DNA from: Chitinophagaceae bacterium
GTDB taxonomy: Bacteria; Bacteroidota; Bacteroidia; Chitinophagales; Chitinophagaceae
DNA length: 64,000 nt
Direction: 5' to 3'
Assembly: GCA_017307755.1 (NCBI GenBank)
Contig: JAFKGQ010000013.1
Coordinates: 62,001 to 126,000 of the forward strand
The translations under genes and the position numbers were made by a program. Positions 35,928 through 45,994 of this stretch are shown here, piece after piece; the stretch's first letter is position 1; every line of letters begins with the position of its first letter. The notes beneath the pieces are model-generated. The model had not been told where the DNA came from. It saw only the letters and a program-made list of their open reading frames with translations, and ran no database searches.

Positions 35928-37142
35928 ATGAAAAATTTTCTGCTTATCTCTGTATTATTGTCCTATTCGGCCGTCTGGGGGCAGAAGCGGGTAGATACCC
36001 TCGTATACCCAAATGAAAAGGTCATCGTGGAGACGGACAGCACCAGCACCAGGCTGCCGGGCGGACGGATCATGTTCAATTCCTTTTGGGACAACTGGTT
36101 TGTCTCCGCGGGCGCCGGTGGTCAGGTTTTCTTCGGAAATGAAGACGACCTAAAACCCCTGGGCAAACGTATCACCGCCACCTACGAAGGAGCCGTCGGC
36201 AAATGGATACATCCCGTCTTCGGACTCCGCGCCAAACTGGGAGGCGGAGTAGTAAAAGGGTATTCTACGGGTAAGCTTCCCAGTATAGGGCATAGCCTTA
36301 TCGTAGGCAACCCGGATGCAGACGGGATATACACCCAACGATGGCACCATCTGTATATAGAAGGGGATGTGTTAGTAGATCTGGGCAATGCCATCGGGGG
36401 ATACAAACAGGACAGGCTTTATTCTCCTATCGTCTTTATCGGGGCAGGCGCGGCCTTTGTGCAAAACCAGCCAAAACATGATGGGGACAGGAGCGCCATG
36501 TTCACCTTTGGAGTTATCAATAAGTTCCGGCTGACAAAACAATTTGACGCCAACCTGGAAATAAAGAACGCGATGGTCGACCACACCTATGATAGGGAGG
36601 AATCGCAGAAAAACTATGAATCTTTTTTAGCCGTGACGGCAGGCATCACCTATCATTTTGGGCAGGGCAACAATTGGGGTTTCAACAAAGGGGCCGGCGC
36701 CCAGGTGGTCGTTCAACGTACAGTAACGCATATACCCACGATACCCGTCAGGGAAAAAATTACAGACACGGTCATCAGACAGGAGACGGTGCGGGAGGTG
36801 ACAGTTGAAAGAAAACTGGTCCTTACCCACCCAATGGCTATTTTCTTTGAGCTGGACAAAGCGGACATTTCCGACAGGGCTAAGGTCAACCTGGCTTTTG
36901 TAGCGGATATCATCAAGTCCGGCAAGGGCGCCAAATTCAGACTAATAGGCTCTGCCGATAAAAAGACAGCTACCCCGGCACACAACCAGGCGCTTAGTGT
37001 CAGGCGCTGTAATGCCGTCCGGGACTATCTCGTAAAAGTGCTCGTTGTCGACCCCGATCAGTTGATCATAGACCCCATCGGAGGTATCGACAGGTTCAAG
37101 CCCGCCATGGTGAACAGGGCAGTCATTATCAGTCAGGAGTAA
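35928..37142 (+). CDS. OmpA-family outer-membrane protein of the polysaccharide operon
   Basis: The start at 35928 (MKNFLLISVLLSYSAVWGQ) gives a proper signal peptide. A longer frame from 35847 reads the Tyr-Gly repeat DNA in another frame and is not coding. The N-terminal two-thirds is a beta-barrel of about eight strands. The C-terminal 100 residues form an OmpA peptidoglycan-binding domain (HPMAIFFELDKADISDRAKV, LSVRRCNAVRDYLVK, MVNRAVII). It may anchor or support the Wza export channel. It starts 26 bases after Wzc. Confidence 0.82.
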   Translation: MKNFLLISVLLSYSAVWGQKRVDTLVYPNEKVIVETDSTSTRLPGGRIMFNSFWDNWFVSAGAGGQVFFGNEDDLKPLGKRITATYEGAVGKWIHPVFGLRAKLGGGVVKGYSTGKLPSIGHSLIVGNPDADGIYTQRWHHLYIEGDVLVDLGNAIGGYKQDRLYSPIVFIGAGAAFVQNQPKHDGDRSAMFTFGVINKFRLTKQFDANLEIKNAMVDHTYDREESQKNYESFLAVTAGITYHFGQGNNWGFNKGAGAQVVVQRTVTHIPTIPVREKITDTVIRQETVREVTVERKLVLTHPMAIFFELDKADISDRAKVNLAFVADIIKSGKGAKFRLIGSADKKTATPAHNQALSVRRCNAVRDYLVKVLVVDPDQLIIDPIGGIDRFKPAMVNRAVIISQE

Positions 37143-37155
37143 AGCGGAGGGTTCT

Positions 37156-38703
37156 ATGGATGTCACCATTTCCAGGGTACAGAAGAGCCTGTTGAATGCA
37201 AGGGTCAATCTTCTGTTCTATATCGTCACGCTGGCCTTGTCCTACTTTTCCAGGAGGGTCTTTCTCCAGTCCCTGGGCGCTCAGTTCGTGGGGTTCACAG
37301 GCACGGTCGGCAACTTTCTTGGTTTCCTCAACCTGGCGGAGATGGGGACGGCTATGGCTGTGAGCTTTGCCCTCTACAAACCTTTACTGGCAAAAGACAA
37401 ACAACAGATAGCAGAGATCGTCACTCTTACAGGCTATCTCTACAGACGTATCGGTATCATTATGACAGCCGCAGGGATCGTATGCTCCTTTTTCCTGCCT
37501 CTCATCTTTCCTCGCCCCGGGTTCCCCATGAGCGTCGTCTTTTTTGCCTGGTATGCCTTTCTTACCTCCTCCGTGCTGAGTTATTATCTCAATTATGGAC
37601 AAGTGCTTCTGGATGCGGATCAACGCAATTACATCGTGACGGCATGGTTGCAGACGGTCACGATCATAAAAGTGGTGATCCAGATGCTCGTGCTCAGCCG
37701 TCTTGGCGGCGGCTATTATACCTGGATAGCTATCGAGCTGCTGGCAGGCATCATGCAAAGCATACTGTTACGCCGAAAAGTGCGACAAGCATACCCATAC
37801 CTCCAAACACTCAAAACTGGCAAAGCCTCACTCCGGCAATACCCGCAGATCACCCGTTCCATAAAACAATTATCCATACATAAGATCTCGGAGTTCGCCC
37901 TCGTCTCGACAAAAGAATTCTTTATATACCTGTTCGGCTCTTTGACTATCGTAGCCTATTATGGCAATTATGTCATTATCCTGACAAGGTTTAACCAGCT
38001 GCTGCTGGCTATGTTGACCAGCATGCAGGCGGCCGTAGGTCACCTGATCGCGGAGAAAAATACAAATAAGACGATGGAGGTCTTCTGGGAGATCCTCTCT
38101 CTGCGTTATTTCACCAGCGGAGTATTCATGTTTGCCGTCTACCAGCTGATAGACCCCTTCATCGTGCTTTGGCTGGGGCGTGACTATCTGTTAAGCAAGG
38201 GCGTCCTCTTTTTAATGCTATGCAACGGATTTATCGTGCAGACCAGGGACATTGTCCTCAACTTTGTCCAGGGATACGGGCTCTTCGATGACCTGGGCGC
38301 CCCTGCCGTCGAGGCGGGGCTGAACCTGGGGCTTTCCTTTCTCTTCGGGTATTTTTATGGTATACACGGCGTGCTGATCGGATCGTTTATCAGCATCTTC
38401 TCGATAGCATTTATCTGGAAACCCATCTATCTTTTCCGGAGAGGGTTCAGACAGCCAGTGAGTCTGTACTGGCGCGAGCTGTCCAAGTATCTTGTCTTGT
38501 TATTCGCCTCCTGGTATGCCGGCGGTGTGATCGTCAGCCGCCTGCGTTTTATCGACCCCTACAGGAACTATTCCCATTGGATATCCTGGTCGTTACTGGT
38601 CATAACTATTTACAGTACGATGTTGTTCGCTATGATGTACCCGCTCAAGGGTATGCGCCGGCTCATAAAAAGGCTAAAAAAAAGATATATCCATAAAGTA
38701 TGA
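37156..38703 (+). CDS. wzx: Wzx-type polysaccharide flippase
   Basis: The protein has 515 residues with 12-14 membrane helices and an N-terminal LNARVNLLFYIVTLALSYFS typical of the PST/MATE-like flippases. It would move undecaprenyl-linked repeat units across the inner membrane. It starts 13 bases after the OmpA gene and its stop overlaps the next start by 4 bases (ATGA), so translation is coupled. The symbol reflects family and context, not a match to a named orthologue. Confidence 0.82.
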   Translation: MDVTISRVQKSLLNARVNLLFYIVTLALSYFSRRVFLQSLGAQFVGFTGTVGNFLGFLNLAEMGTAMAVSFALYKPLLAKDKQQIAEIVTLTGYLYRRIGIIMTAAGIVCSFFLPLIFPRPGFPMSVVFFAWYAFLTSSVLSYYLNYGQVLLDADQRNYIVTAWLQTVTIIKVVIQMLVLSRLGGGYYTWIAIELLAGIMQSILLRRKVRQAYPYLQTLKTGKASLRQYPQITRSIKQLSIHKISEFALVSTKEFFIYLFGSLTIVAYYGNYVIILTRFNQLLLAMLTSMQAAVGHLIAEKNTNKTMEVFWEILSLRYFTSGVFMFAVYQLIDPFIVLWLGRDYLLSKGVLFLMLCNGFIVQTRDIVLNFVQGYGLFDDLGAPAVEAGLNLGLSFLFGYFYGIHGVLIGSFISIFSIAFIWKPIYLFRRGFRQPVSLYWRELSKYLVLLFASWYAGGVIVSRLRFIDPYRNYSHWISWSLLVITIYSTMLFAMMYPLKGMRRLIKRLKKRYIHKV

Positions 38704-39803
38704 CCATCGTGTATTGCATATCCTCCCTGGTCCCTCCCGGCGGCATGCAGCGGACACTTACGGTAAAGGCCAACTACCTGGCTGATGTTGCAGGACATTC
38801 GGTACATATTGTAATAAGGTCCCATGGCACATCTCACTTCCCCCTGTCCCCCCATATACAAGTCCATTATATAAAAAAAGACTACAGATCATCCCTCACC
38901 AGGCTCCTTTTCAGCATCCGGCCGGATATCACCGTCAGTCTGTACGGAGAAGAGGCCAGGTTCCTCTATAAGATAGATGACGGCAGCAAAAAGATCCTGG
39001 AATTCCATTTTACAAGGAATCATCTGATACACCTTGTAAGAGGGCTACCCAACGTCAGGTTCCGGCGCCTGCGGCTGCAATATGTCAGGCTGCTCCAATA
39101 CATGGATGAACGGTACGCTCATCATTATCACAAACTGGTACTGCTGACGGAGGCCGACCGGGCCTTGTGGGGCTATCCATCCAACGCGGTGGCAATCCCC
39201 AACCCGCTGTCCTTTATATCACCGTCCACCTCCGACCTGTCCGCAAAAAGGATACTTTCTACGGGAAGATTGATAGCCACCAAGGGGTTCGATCTGCTGA
39301 TAGACGCCTTTCGCCTCGTGGCCATGAGACATCCGGACTGGCGGCTGACCATCTTTGGCGAAGGCCAGGACAGGCAATTCCTGTTGAATAAGATCCATCG
39401 CTATGGGTTGGAAGACAGAGTGGAGATCCTTCCCCCTACCACCGACATAGCGGCTGAGCTGTTGAATTGCTCTATATATGCGGTAGCCTCCCGTTACGAA
39501 GGCTTTGGTCTGGTGATCACGGAAGCCATGGAATGCGGCGTGCCCTGTGTGGCCTTTGACTGTGAATGCGGTCCCGGAGAGATCATCAATCATGGCGTGG
39601 ATGGGATGCTGGTAGAGCCGCTGCACATGGAAAAGTTTGCGGCCGCTCTTCTTCACCTCATAGAGGACCCGACCCTGCGGACCCGATTGGGAAGACAGGC
39701 GAAGATCTCAGCCCGTCGTTTTGCCCGGACCGTTATCATGCAGCAGTGGGAAACACTTTTTGATTCGCTGATCGAACAAAACGCAAACGTCCATGTACGA
39801 TAA
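38700..39803 (+). CDS. Family 4 glycosyltransferase
   Basis: A GT-B fold with SSLVPPGGMQRTLTVKANYL at the N-terminus and the retaining-transferase motif SRYEGFGLVITEAMECGVPC near residue 270, where the two Glu flank the nucleotide-sugar site. ECGPGEII is typical of capsular transferases of the AmsD/WcaL type. It transfers one sugar to the lipid-linked repeat in the cytoplasm; the sugar is unknown. Both ends overlap neighbouring genes. Confidence 0.86.
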   Translation: MTIVYCISSLVPPGGMQRTLTVKANYLADVAGHSVHIVIRSHGTSHFPLSPHIQVHYIKKDYRSSLTRLLFSIRPDITVSLYGEEARFLYKIDDGSKKILEFHFTRNHLIHLVRGLPNVRFRRLRLQYVRLLQYMDERYAHHYHKLVLLTEADRALWGYPSNAVAIPNPLSFISPSTSDLSAKRILSTGRLIATKGFDLLIDAFRLVAMRHPDWRLTIFGEGQDRQFLLNKIHRYGLEDRVEILPPTTDIAAELLNCSIYAVASRYEGFGLVITEAMECGVPCVAFDCECGPGEIINHGVDGMLVEPLHMEKFAAALLHLIEDPTLRTRLGRQAKISARRFARTVIMQQWETLFDSLIEQNANVHVR

Positions 39804-41004
39804 ATCCACGATAGGATATTATAAATGGATCTTTTTTACGGCCCTGCTGCCGTATGCGGACCGGTTCGTCCCCATTTTTCCGGATGATATCTGGGGATTC
39901 AATCTCAGTGGATTTGCCTGGATCATCATATTGCTCGTAAGTCTTTTACGCATTTTTATACATTTTCATGCCATCACGATGCCGGGATGGGTATGGCTGC
40001 CGTGGATAGTATATATATCTATCCAATGGCTGCAGGATCAAACTTTCCTGGGTCTTCAGTCCACTCTTCAATACATGGTGTTCCCGGTGGTCGGTATGGC
40101 TGCCAGCACCTACACTTACTCGGATGAGACGATGGTCCGGCTGCGGCGCTGGTTTGGTTGGTATACGGCCGTCGTCCTGGGCAGTATGCTGCTGGCGCTG
40201 GCCAACTTTGGAGATTTTGGTAAGGGTGTCGGCTCGGTAATGACGCTGGCCGTACTGGGGGCCATTCTCCTGAGCGATTACTGGCTGTATAACGATAGGC
40301 GAATGCTGTTCTATTTTTCCCTGATGGTCGCTATCCCTATCATCGCTCTTATAAGGATGGGAATAGCCATGATCTTCGCTGTCGCGATCTTTCATTTTGC
40401 CAACAGGAGCGTTACGGGAAAGGTTATCATCGGGGTCATCATATGCTGTGTTGGCATGGCCGTATTCTATTCACCCGGCTTTCAAAGAAAGACCTTTTAT
40501 TCCGGGCAGGGAGACCTTGCCAGCTTTACCTTGAAAAATGATGACCTCAACACCAGCGGCCGCACCAGGATGTGGAGTCTGGCGGAAAGGGATATGAAGG
40601 ACCACCCCTGGTTCGGAGCAGGCTCGAGGGCCGATCTCAGGATGCTGATCAGGTATAAGTACAAGCTGAAGGAGTTGCACAATGACTTTATCGCGGTGAG
40701 ATATAACAGCGGTTGGATAGGTCTGGGTTGTCTTCTTTTTGGTTTTGTTGCGCAATTCTGGCTGCTCTACAGACTGAAGAGCAGTATCGAAGATGCTTAT
40801 ACGGCCCTCATCTGTTATGCGGCATTGACCATATTCATCGCATGGCTGGGTTTTATGTATACGGATAATGCCCTAAAATACTCTCCTTTTTTTGGGAATC
40901 TTCACTTCTGCCTGATCGCCATTGTATATAGCCGCATGAAAAAGCATCCGAATGAATTGACAAAATCAGTTGACAATGATCTCGATAGTTATTCCCTTAT
41001 ATGA
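39793..41004 (+). CDS. wzy: Wzy-type polysaccharide polymerase / O-antigen ligase family protein
   Basis: The protein has about eleven membrane helices and a large periplasmic loop containing GRTRMWSLAERDMKDHPWFG and KELHNDFIAVRYNSGW, the Wzy_C landmark. The 403 residues fit polymerases that join flipped repeat units in the periplasm. In this operon, with a Wzx flippase and Wzc, polymerisation is more likely than ligation to lipid A. It overlaps the upstream and downstream genes. Confidence 0.78.
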   Translation: MYDKSTIGYYKWIFFTALLPYADRFVPIFPDDIWGFNLSGFAWIIILLVSLLRIFIHFHAITMPGWVWLPWIVYISIQWLQDQTFLGLQSTLQYMVFPVVGMAASTYTYSDETMVRLRRWFGWYTAVVLGSMLLALANFGDFGKGVGSVMTLAVLGAILLSDYWLYNDRRMLFYFSLMVAIPIIALIRMGIAMIFAVAIFHFANRSVTGKVIIGVIICCVGMAVFYSPGFQRKTFYSGQGDLASFTLKNDDLNTSGRTRMWSLAERDMKDHPWFGAGSRADLRMLIRYKYKLKELHNDFIAVRYNSGWIGLGCLLFGFVAQFWLLYRLKSSIEDAYTALICYAALTIFIAWLGFMYTDNALKYSPFFGNLHFCLIAIVYSRMKKHPNELTKSVDNDLDSYSLI

Positions 41005-41896
41005 CAAGGCAGACCAGGTGAAAGAAACCCTCGAGTCCGTGCGTCTGCAGACATTCACGGCCTATGAGGTCATCATCGTCGACGACGGATCGACGGACGG
41101 GAGTCTGGATATTGTCGGTCATTATCTCCGCGAATGGGGAGATTTTTCCCGGAAGGTCCGGTTGTTCAGCCAGCCTAACAGGGGTGTCTCGGCCGCACGC
41201 AACAAGGGCATACAAGAGAGTCTGTTTGACTGGATCGCATTTCTAGATGCCGATGATACCTGGCTGCCGGAATACCTGCAGTACCAGTATGAGCTCTCGT
41301 TGAAATATCCCTTTTGTGAGGTGCTGGCCGCGGCCTATACCGTTCGTTACAACGCCGGCAAGATCGTACCTGTCAAATCATCGAGACTCCCATTCGATCA
41401 TGAAGACGGGGTTTTAGACAACTATTTTGAGGTAGCCGCTTGTTCCTATCCCCCTTTATCCAGTCTCGTGACCATTGTCCGGAAAAGTGCTATGCAGGCC
41501 GTGGGAGGCTTTCCCGAAGGTATTTCCACAGGAGAAGACCTGCTCACCTGGGCCAGGCTGGCCGTCAATTGCAAAATAGCCTACAACAAAAAAAGGCTGG
41601 CCCTGTATGACCGGGATGTCAGCCGGCGTAATCACGATCAACGATCCCGTATGCCTGCCCGGGAGGATAGGGTCGGCGGCTATCTCGAAGACCTTTTTCG
41701 CCGGCACATGGATATACGGGGGCTGAAACAGTATGTGGGCGCATGGTACAAGATGCGGACCAGGATTTATTTATCCCATTCCATGAGAAGAGAGGCCCTG
41801 ATGGAATGGCGGAAGCTGGTGCGGTTCAGTCCCGTCAATTATAAAACCTGGCTCTATCTCATCCTGCTTATCAGCCCTGTAAAGATCTTACAATGA
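40976..41896 (+). CDS. Family 2 glycosyltransferase
   Basis: The ATG at 40976 gives MISIVIPLYDKADQVKETLE, the usual GT2 start; a TTG at 40970 is in frame two codons earlier. The GT-A fold shows IIVDDGSTDGS and a metal-binding FLDADDTW near residue 90. A probable catalytic acidic residue lies in GGFPEGISTGEDLLTW. The 306 residues fit soluble inverting transferases. It overlaps both neighbours and is part of the repeat-unit assembly line. Confidence 0.87.
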   Translation: MISIVIPLYDKADQVKETLESVRLQTFTAYEVIIVDDGSTDGSLDIVGHYLREWGDFSRKVRLFSQPNRGVSAARNKGIQESLFDWIAFLDADDTWLPEYLQYQYELSLKYPFCEVLAAAYTVRYNAGKIVPVKSSRLPFDHEDGVLDNYFEVAACSYPPLSSLVTIVRKSAMQAVGGFPEGISTGEDLLTWARLAVNCKIAYNKKRLALYDRDVSRRNHDQRSRMPAREDRVGGYLEDLFRRHMDIRGLKQYVGAWYKMRTRIYLSHSMRREALMEWRKLVRFSPVNYKTWLYLILLISPVKILQ

Positions 41897-43098
41897 GAGT
41901 AGTCATTACACATACGGACCTTCGCCTCTACTGGCCGTCCAGGATACTGGCGTTGCAGCAGGCATTGGAGAGCAGGGGGGATGAACTCTACACGATAGAA
42001 ATTGCCGGAACAGGCAGTCACTACGCATTTCATGACCACGCATCGACGGGTATAAAACACTGGATATGTCTCTTCCCCCATACCAGGATGGAAGACATTT
42101 CACCCGCGCGAGCCTTTATAAGACTGCAAAAAAAACTGGATGAAGTGGCCCCGGATATCATCATGGCCGGCGCCATCGCCTATCCTTCCGGTGCGGCAGC
42201 TGTATACTGGGCCAAGAAAAACCATCGTCCCGTCGTCATTTTTGATGATATCCGGCCGGAAAATGTCCCGCGCAATACCCTGGTAAACTATATAAAAAAA
42301 TTGATCTATGCCCAGGTGGATGCGGTGCTGTGTCCCGCGCCTCCCTGGACGGCAGCCTTTCAATATTGGGACTTCCGTCCTCAGCAGATCTTCTTTGGGG
42401 TAAATGTGGTGGACAATGCGTTCTGGAGCAAATGCGACGCACAGACACCACCCCCAGATGGAATGGCCGAATGGCCTGATCCATTCTTTCTTGTCGTATC
42501 CAGACAAATACCTGCCAAGAATCTCCTCTTCCTGCTGGAAGTGTATGAAATGTATCAAAGGACAGCCGGCCGGCGCTGTCTGCCATTGGTCATCGTCGGC
42601 GAAGGGCCTCAACGAAAAATCATCGAACATTTCGTCAGGGACAAAGGATTGGAGCATGTACACCTGTTCCCTTTTGTCAGCCCTGAGAAACTACGGGTTT
42701 TTTATCATCATGCGGCAGCGTTGGTATTGCCCAGCATATTGGAGACGTGGGGACTGGTAGTCAATGAGGCGATGGCGGCCGGGCTGCCGGTACTGGTAAG
42801 CAAGACTTGCGGCTGTGCCTCCGTACTGGTGCAGGAGAATATCAACGGGTATACATTCTATCCCGACAGACCGGATCAGTTGCTGGCGGCAATGTTATTC
42901 CACACGAATAAGAGCAACGTGGAGCGGGCAGCCATGGCGAGGGCCTCCAAACGTATTATCCAGCCATGGGGGCTCGATCAGTTTGTAAAAGGAAGTATGC
43001 ACGCCCTGGATTATGCCCTCGCCAACAGAAAGACATGCCGGTCACTGCGTGCCCGGTGGGTTCTCAGAAGTTGGAAGGGGAGATACAGACCCATATAA
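41893..43098 (+). CDS. Family 4 glycosyltransferase
   Basis: This GT-B enzyme has a C-terminal donor domain with FFLVVSRQIPAKNLLFLLEV, IVGEGPQRKIIEHF and the EX7E-type motif ILETWGLVVNEAMAAGLPVL. The 401 residues are standard. It starts with an ATGA overlap on the GT2 gene. The acceptor and donor sugars cannot be read from the sequence. Confidence 0.84.
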   Translation: MRVVITHTDLRLYWPSRILALQQALESRGDELYTIEIAGTGSHYAFHDHASTGIKHWICLFPHTRMEDISPARAFIRLQKKLDEVAPDIIMAGAIAYPSGAAAVYWAKKNHRPVVIFDDIRPENVPRNTLVNYIKKLIYAQVDAVLCPAPPWTAAFQYWDFRPQQIFFGVNVVDNAFWSKCDAQTPPPDGMAEWPDPFFLVVSRQIPAKNLLFLLEVYEMYQRTAGRRCLPLVIVGEGPQRKIIEHFVRDKGLEHVHLFPFVSPEKLRVFYHHAAALVLPSILETWGLVVNEAMAAGLPVLVSKTCGCASVLVQENINGYTFYPDRPDQLLAAMLFHTNKSNVERAAMARASKRIIQPWGLDQFVKGSMHALDYALANRKTCRSLRARWVLRSWKGRYRPI

Positions 43099-43108
43099 AA
43101 AGACCTCC

Positions 43109-44272
43109 ATGAAAATACTTATTGCACATAACGATTACGGCAGGCCCAGCGGGGAGGAAGCCGTGGTGGATCATATGGACCTGATGATGCGGTCGCATGG
43201 CCATCAGACATGTTTTTACAGACCAAGCACCGCTCGACATCGCAGTGGGCTGGTCAATAAGGTCCGTGTATTTTTCTCCGGCATATATTCTCTCCGGGGT
43301 ATCCGGACTATAAAAAAGACACTACACAAGGAACGGCCCGATATTATCAACGTACACAACCTTTATCCTTTTATCTCTCCCGCAGCATTATTTACCTGCA
43401 AATCGGCCGGCATTCCCATTGTCATGACGGTGCATAATTACAGGCTGGTATGTCCCACAGGTCTTTTTCTGCGGGACGGGCGTCCCTGCGAGCGCTGTCT
43501 CCGCCGGGGCGATGAATGGGGTTGTGTCCGCTATAATTGTGAAAAAAATTTCTTCAAATCGGTGGGGTATGCATTGAGAGGATATGTAGCCCGAATGACA
43601 GGGGCTTATCAAAAAAATGTGGACAGGTATGTGTGCCTGACGTCCTTTCAGAAAAAGAAATTGATAGAAGCCGGCTTCACCGCAGAAAAGATCAGGGTCA
43701 TCCCCAACAGTATATCTGTTACGCCATCCTGGTCATCCATGCCAGGCAAATACATCGCCTACGTGGGTCGGTTAAGCCAGGAGAAGGGTTGGGACATGCT
43801 GGTGGAGATCGCCAGGCAGCGCCCTGACCTGTACATCGAAGCAGCAGGGTTTAACAACTCTCCGGTCACGGATCTTCCCTCTAACATCCGCCTTCGTGGG
43901 CATCTCAACGCCGATCAGCTCGCCGGCTTCTACCGGCACGCCAGGTTCCTTGTCATCCCCAGCAGATGTTATGAAGGGTTCCCCCTTGTCGCCCTGGAAG
44001 CGATGGCCATGGGGAAGACCGTCGTCGCACCTGACCATGGAGGGTTCACCGATATCCTTGGCAAAGGACCCGATGCCGTCGGACTCCTGTTCCGGCCCAG
44101 CGACCTTACGGATCTGGAAGCTGTTGTCCTACGGCTATGGCATGATGAAAAACTGGTTCAACACCTTGGAAAAAGATGTTTTGAAAAAATAAAGACCTCC
44201 TATTCATCAGAGATAGTTTACCAGCAATGGGAACACCTGTTCCTGGAACTATTGCAAACCCAAAAGAACTGA
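43109..44272 (+). CDS. Family 4 glycosyltransferase with Cys-rich acceptor-domain loop
   Basis: The start at 43109 (MKILIAHNDYGRPSGEEAVV) is chosen over an upstream open frame that overlaps the previous gene. The donor domain carries AYVGRLSQEKGWDMLVEIAR and CYEGFPLVALEAMAMGKTVV. The loop CERCLRRGDEWGCVRYNC after VMTVHNYRLVCPTGLF is a Cys cluster seen in one GT4 subgroup and may hold a metal or disulfides. The 387 residues are normal. Confidence 0.86.
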   Translation: MKILIAHNDYGRPSGEEAVVDHMDLMMRSHGHQTCFYRPSTARHRSGLVNKVRVFFSGIYSLRGIRTIKKTLHKERPDIINVHNLYPFISPAALFTCKSAGIPIVMTVHNYRLVCPTGLFLRDGRPCERCLRRGDEWGCVRYNCEKNFFKSVGYALRGYVARMTGAYQKNVDRYVCLTSFQKKKLIEAGFTAEKIRVIPNSISVTPSWSSMPGKYIAYVGRLSQEKGWDMLVEIARQRPDLYIEAAGFNNSPVTDLPSNIRLRGHLNADQLAGFYRHARFLVIPSRCYEGFPLVALEAMAMGKTVVAPDHGGFTDILGKGPDAVGLLFRPSDLTDLEAVVLRLWHDEKLVQHLGKRCFEKIKTSYSSEIVYQQWEHLFLELLQTQKN

Positions 44273-44273
44273 T

Positions 44274-45371
44274 ATGTACAAGACAAACAATTTCGACCTT
44301 ATCCGGCTCCTCGCCGCCCTTCAAGTCCTGCTAGGTCATGCCTGGCTTGTCGGATTTTTTAAAGAGAACTGGTTATACAATATCATCTGGTTCATACCGG
44401 GCGTACCCATATTCTTTGGCATGAGCGGTTTTCTCCTGTTATGGTCGTTGCAGCGCAACCCGACCCTAATGTCCTATTTTAAAAATCGTTTTCTCCGTCT
44501 GTTCCCTGCCCTATGGGCAACGATGTTGCTGACCGCCCTGATCCTCCTGGGGTTTCGGGTACTGACCATTCATACATTGTTCGATCCAAGCGCTATGATG
44601 TATTTTGCCGGCAGGTGCACCGTCATATTCTCGTTTGTACCTGCTGTCATAAAAGGCTTTGCACAAGGCAACCCCAACGGGTCATTATGGACCATCGGGG
44701 TAGAGCTTCAATTCTATCTGTTGCTGCCACTTTTATATCTCCTGATCCGGCGCAGCACCCTTTTTGTCCAAAACCTCTTCCTGGTGTCCGTTGGACTGAT
44801 CTCCTGGTGGGTCGACAGACATGATCCTGATCCACCCTTTAATGTCAGTAGCCTCAATGGATATCTGCAGATCCTTGTCAGCGAGGTCAGGATCTTTTAT
44901 TATTTATTCTTTTTTGTCATTGGAATGCTGTTCTATCTGAACTACCACTATCTCAAAGGGCTGCTCGAAAGACGCTTTCTCATACACTTGATCCTTTACG
45001 CCGTCATCTGTCTCCTATCCTATCGATACACGGATATCTCCAAGGTCGACCGCTACGCTCCCGACCCCCTGTCATTACTACGACATATCTTTCTCATGCT
45101 GATGGTCTTTTCCGCCGCCTTTTCAAATACGGGGTTGTCGGAGAGATGGTTAAAAGGCAATGATTATTCTTATGGCATTTATCTCACCCATCTTCTTATC
45201 ATAAATACATTCTACCAGCTCAACATGTTCAGCGGCGTCTTGAACTTTTTTCTCTCGGCGCTGGTGACGGGAATATTAGCCTTTCTTTCCTGGCATTTTA
45301 TAGAAAAGAAAGCGCTGGAGCTAAAGAAGCAGAAGTTTATCATAAAACGTATCCGAAAAATACCCGTATGA
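44274..45371 (+). CDS. Membrane acyltransferase 3 family protein
   Basis: The OafA/YrhL-type fold has about ten membrane helices. FDLIRLLAALQVLLGHAWL includes the catalytic-type His near residue 22, followed by GVPIFFGMSGFLL and NGSLWTIGVELQFYLLLPL. These enzymes transfer acetyl, succinyl or similar groups onto polysaccharide. It starts one base after the upstream stop, so the exported polymer is probably acylated. Confidence 0.87.
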   Translation: MYKTNNFDLIRLLAALQVLLGHAWLVGFFKENWLYNIIWFIPGVPIFFGMSGFLLLWSLQRNPTLMSYFKNRFLRLFPALWATMLLTALILLGFRVLTIHTLFDPSAMMYFAGRCTVIFSFVPAVIKGFAQGNPNGSLWTIGVELQFYLLLPLLYLLIRRSTLFVQNLFLVSVGLISWWVDRHDPDPPFNVSSLNGYLQILVSEVRIFYYLFFFVIGMLFYLNYHYLKGLLERRFLIHLILYAVICLLSYRYTDISKVDRYAPDPLSLLRHIFLMLMVFSAAFSNTGLSERWLKGNDYSYGIYLTHLLIINTFYQLNMFSGVLNFFLSALVTGILAFLSWHFIEKKALELKKQKFIIKRIRKIPV

Positions 45372-45994
45372 AAAAAGTAAAACATTTCCTGGCCAGGGTC
45401 GTTGTCAAAACGGTCCAAACGCTGCATCATTCCTATGCGCGGATCCACCTGTATAAGTTAAAAGGCGAGTTCGGGCACATTGGTGTCAATGCCTTTATTG
45501 AAGACCCCTCCAACGTCATGAACCCTCAGTGTATCTCCATTGGCGATAATTTCACGGCGCGGGCCGGTCTGAAGTTGAGGGCTTACACCTCATGGGAGGG
45601 TACAGTGTTTGACCCGGTGCTCTCGATAGGCAACAATGTACATCTGGCCACAGACTGTACGATCAATTGCACCCACCGGATCGAGATCCATGACAATACG
45701 GCCATCGGCGCAAGCTCGAAATTGATGGACCATGCCCATGGGTTGCCAGGCTATGAGGACCTGGGAACACTGGTGATGAAAAGGGTGCTGACCTCCAAGG
45801 GCAGCGTCGTCATCAGGGAGAATGTGATGATCGGCGCCGGAGTAGTGGTCCTGGCTGGTGTTGAAATAGGCGAGAACTCCATCATCGGCTCCAACTCGGT
45901 GGTCACACGGTCCATCCCTCCCAACAGTATCGCTGCCGGTATCCCCGCACGGGTGTTGAAGACGATCTCTTTACCCGGAAAACTTCCGGCATGA
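45368..45994 (+). CDS. Left-handed beta-helix (hexapeptide) acyltransferase
   Basis: Hexapeptide repeats run through the body (ISIGDNFTARAGLKLRA, VHLATDCTINC, NVMIGAGVVVLAGVEIGENSIIGSNSVVTRSIP) and end with the typical AAGIPARVLKTI. The 208 residues fit cytoplasmic sugar O- or N-acetyltransferases using acetyl-CoA. It probably modifies a precursor or repeat-unit sugar. ATGA overlaps couple it to both neighbours. Confidence 0.84.
   Translation: MKKVKHFLARVVVKTVQTLHHSYARIHLYKLKGEFGHIGVNAFIEDPSNVMNPQCISIGDNFTARAGLKLRAYTSWEGTVFDPVLSIGNNVHLATDCTINCTHRIEIHDNTAIGASSKLMDHAHGLPGYEDLGTLVMKRVLTSKGSVVIRENVMIGAGVVVLAGVEIGENSIIGSNSVVTRSIPPNSIAAGIPARVLKTISLPGKLPA

Noticed and set aside
43013..43108. N-terminal extension of the third family 4 glycosyltransferase
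   Set aside because: It overlaps the previous gene's 3' end and is replaced by a textbook start at 43109.
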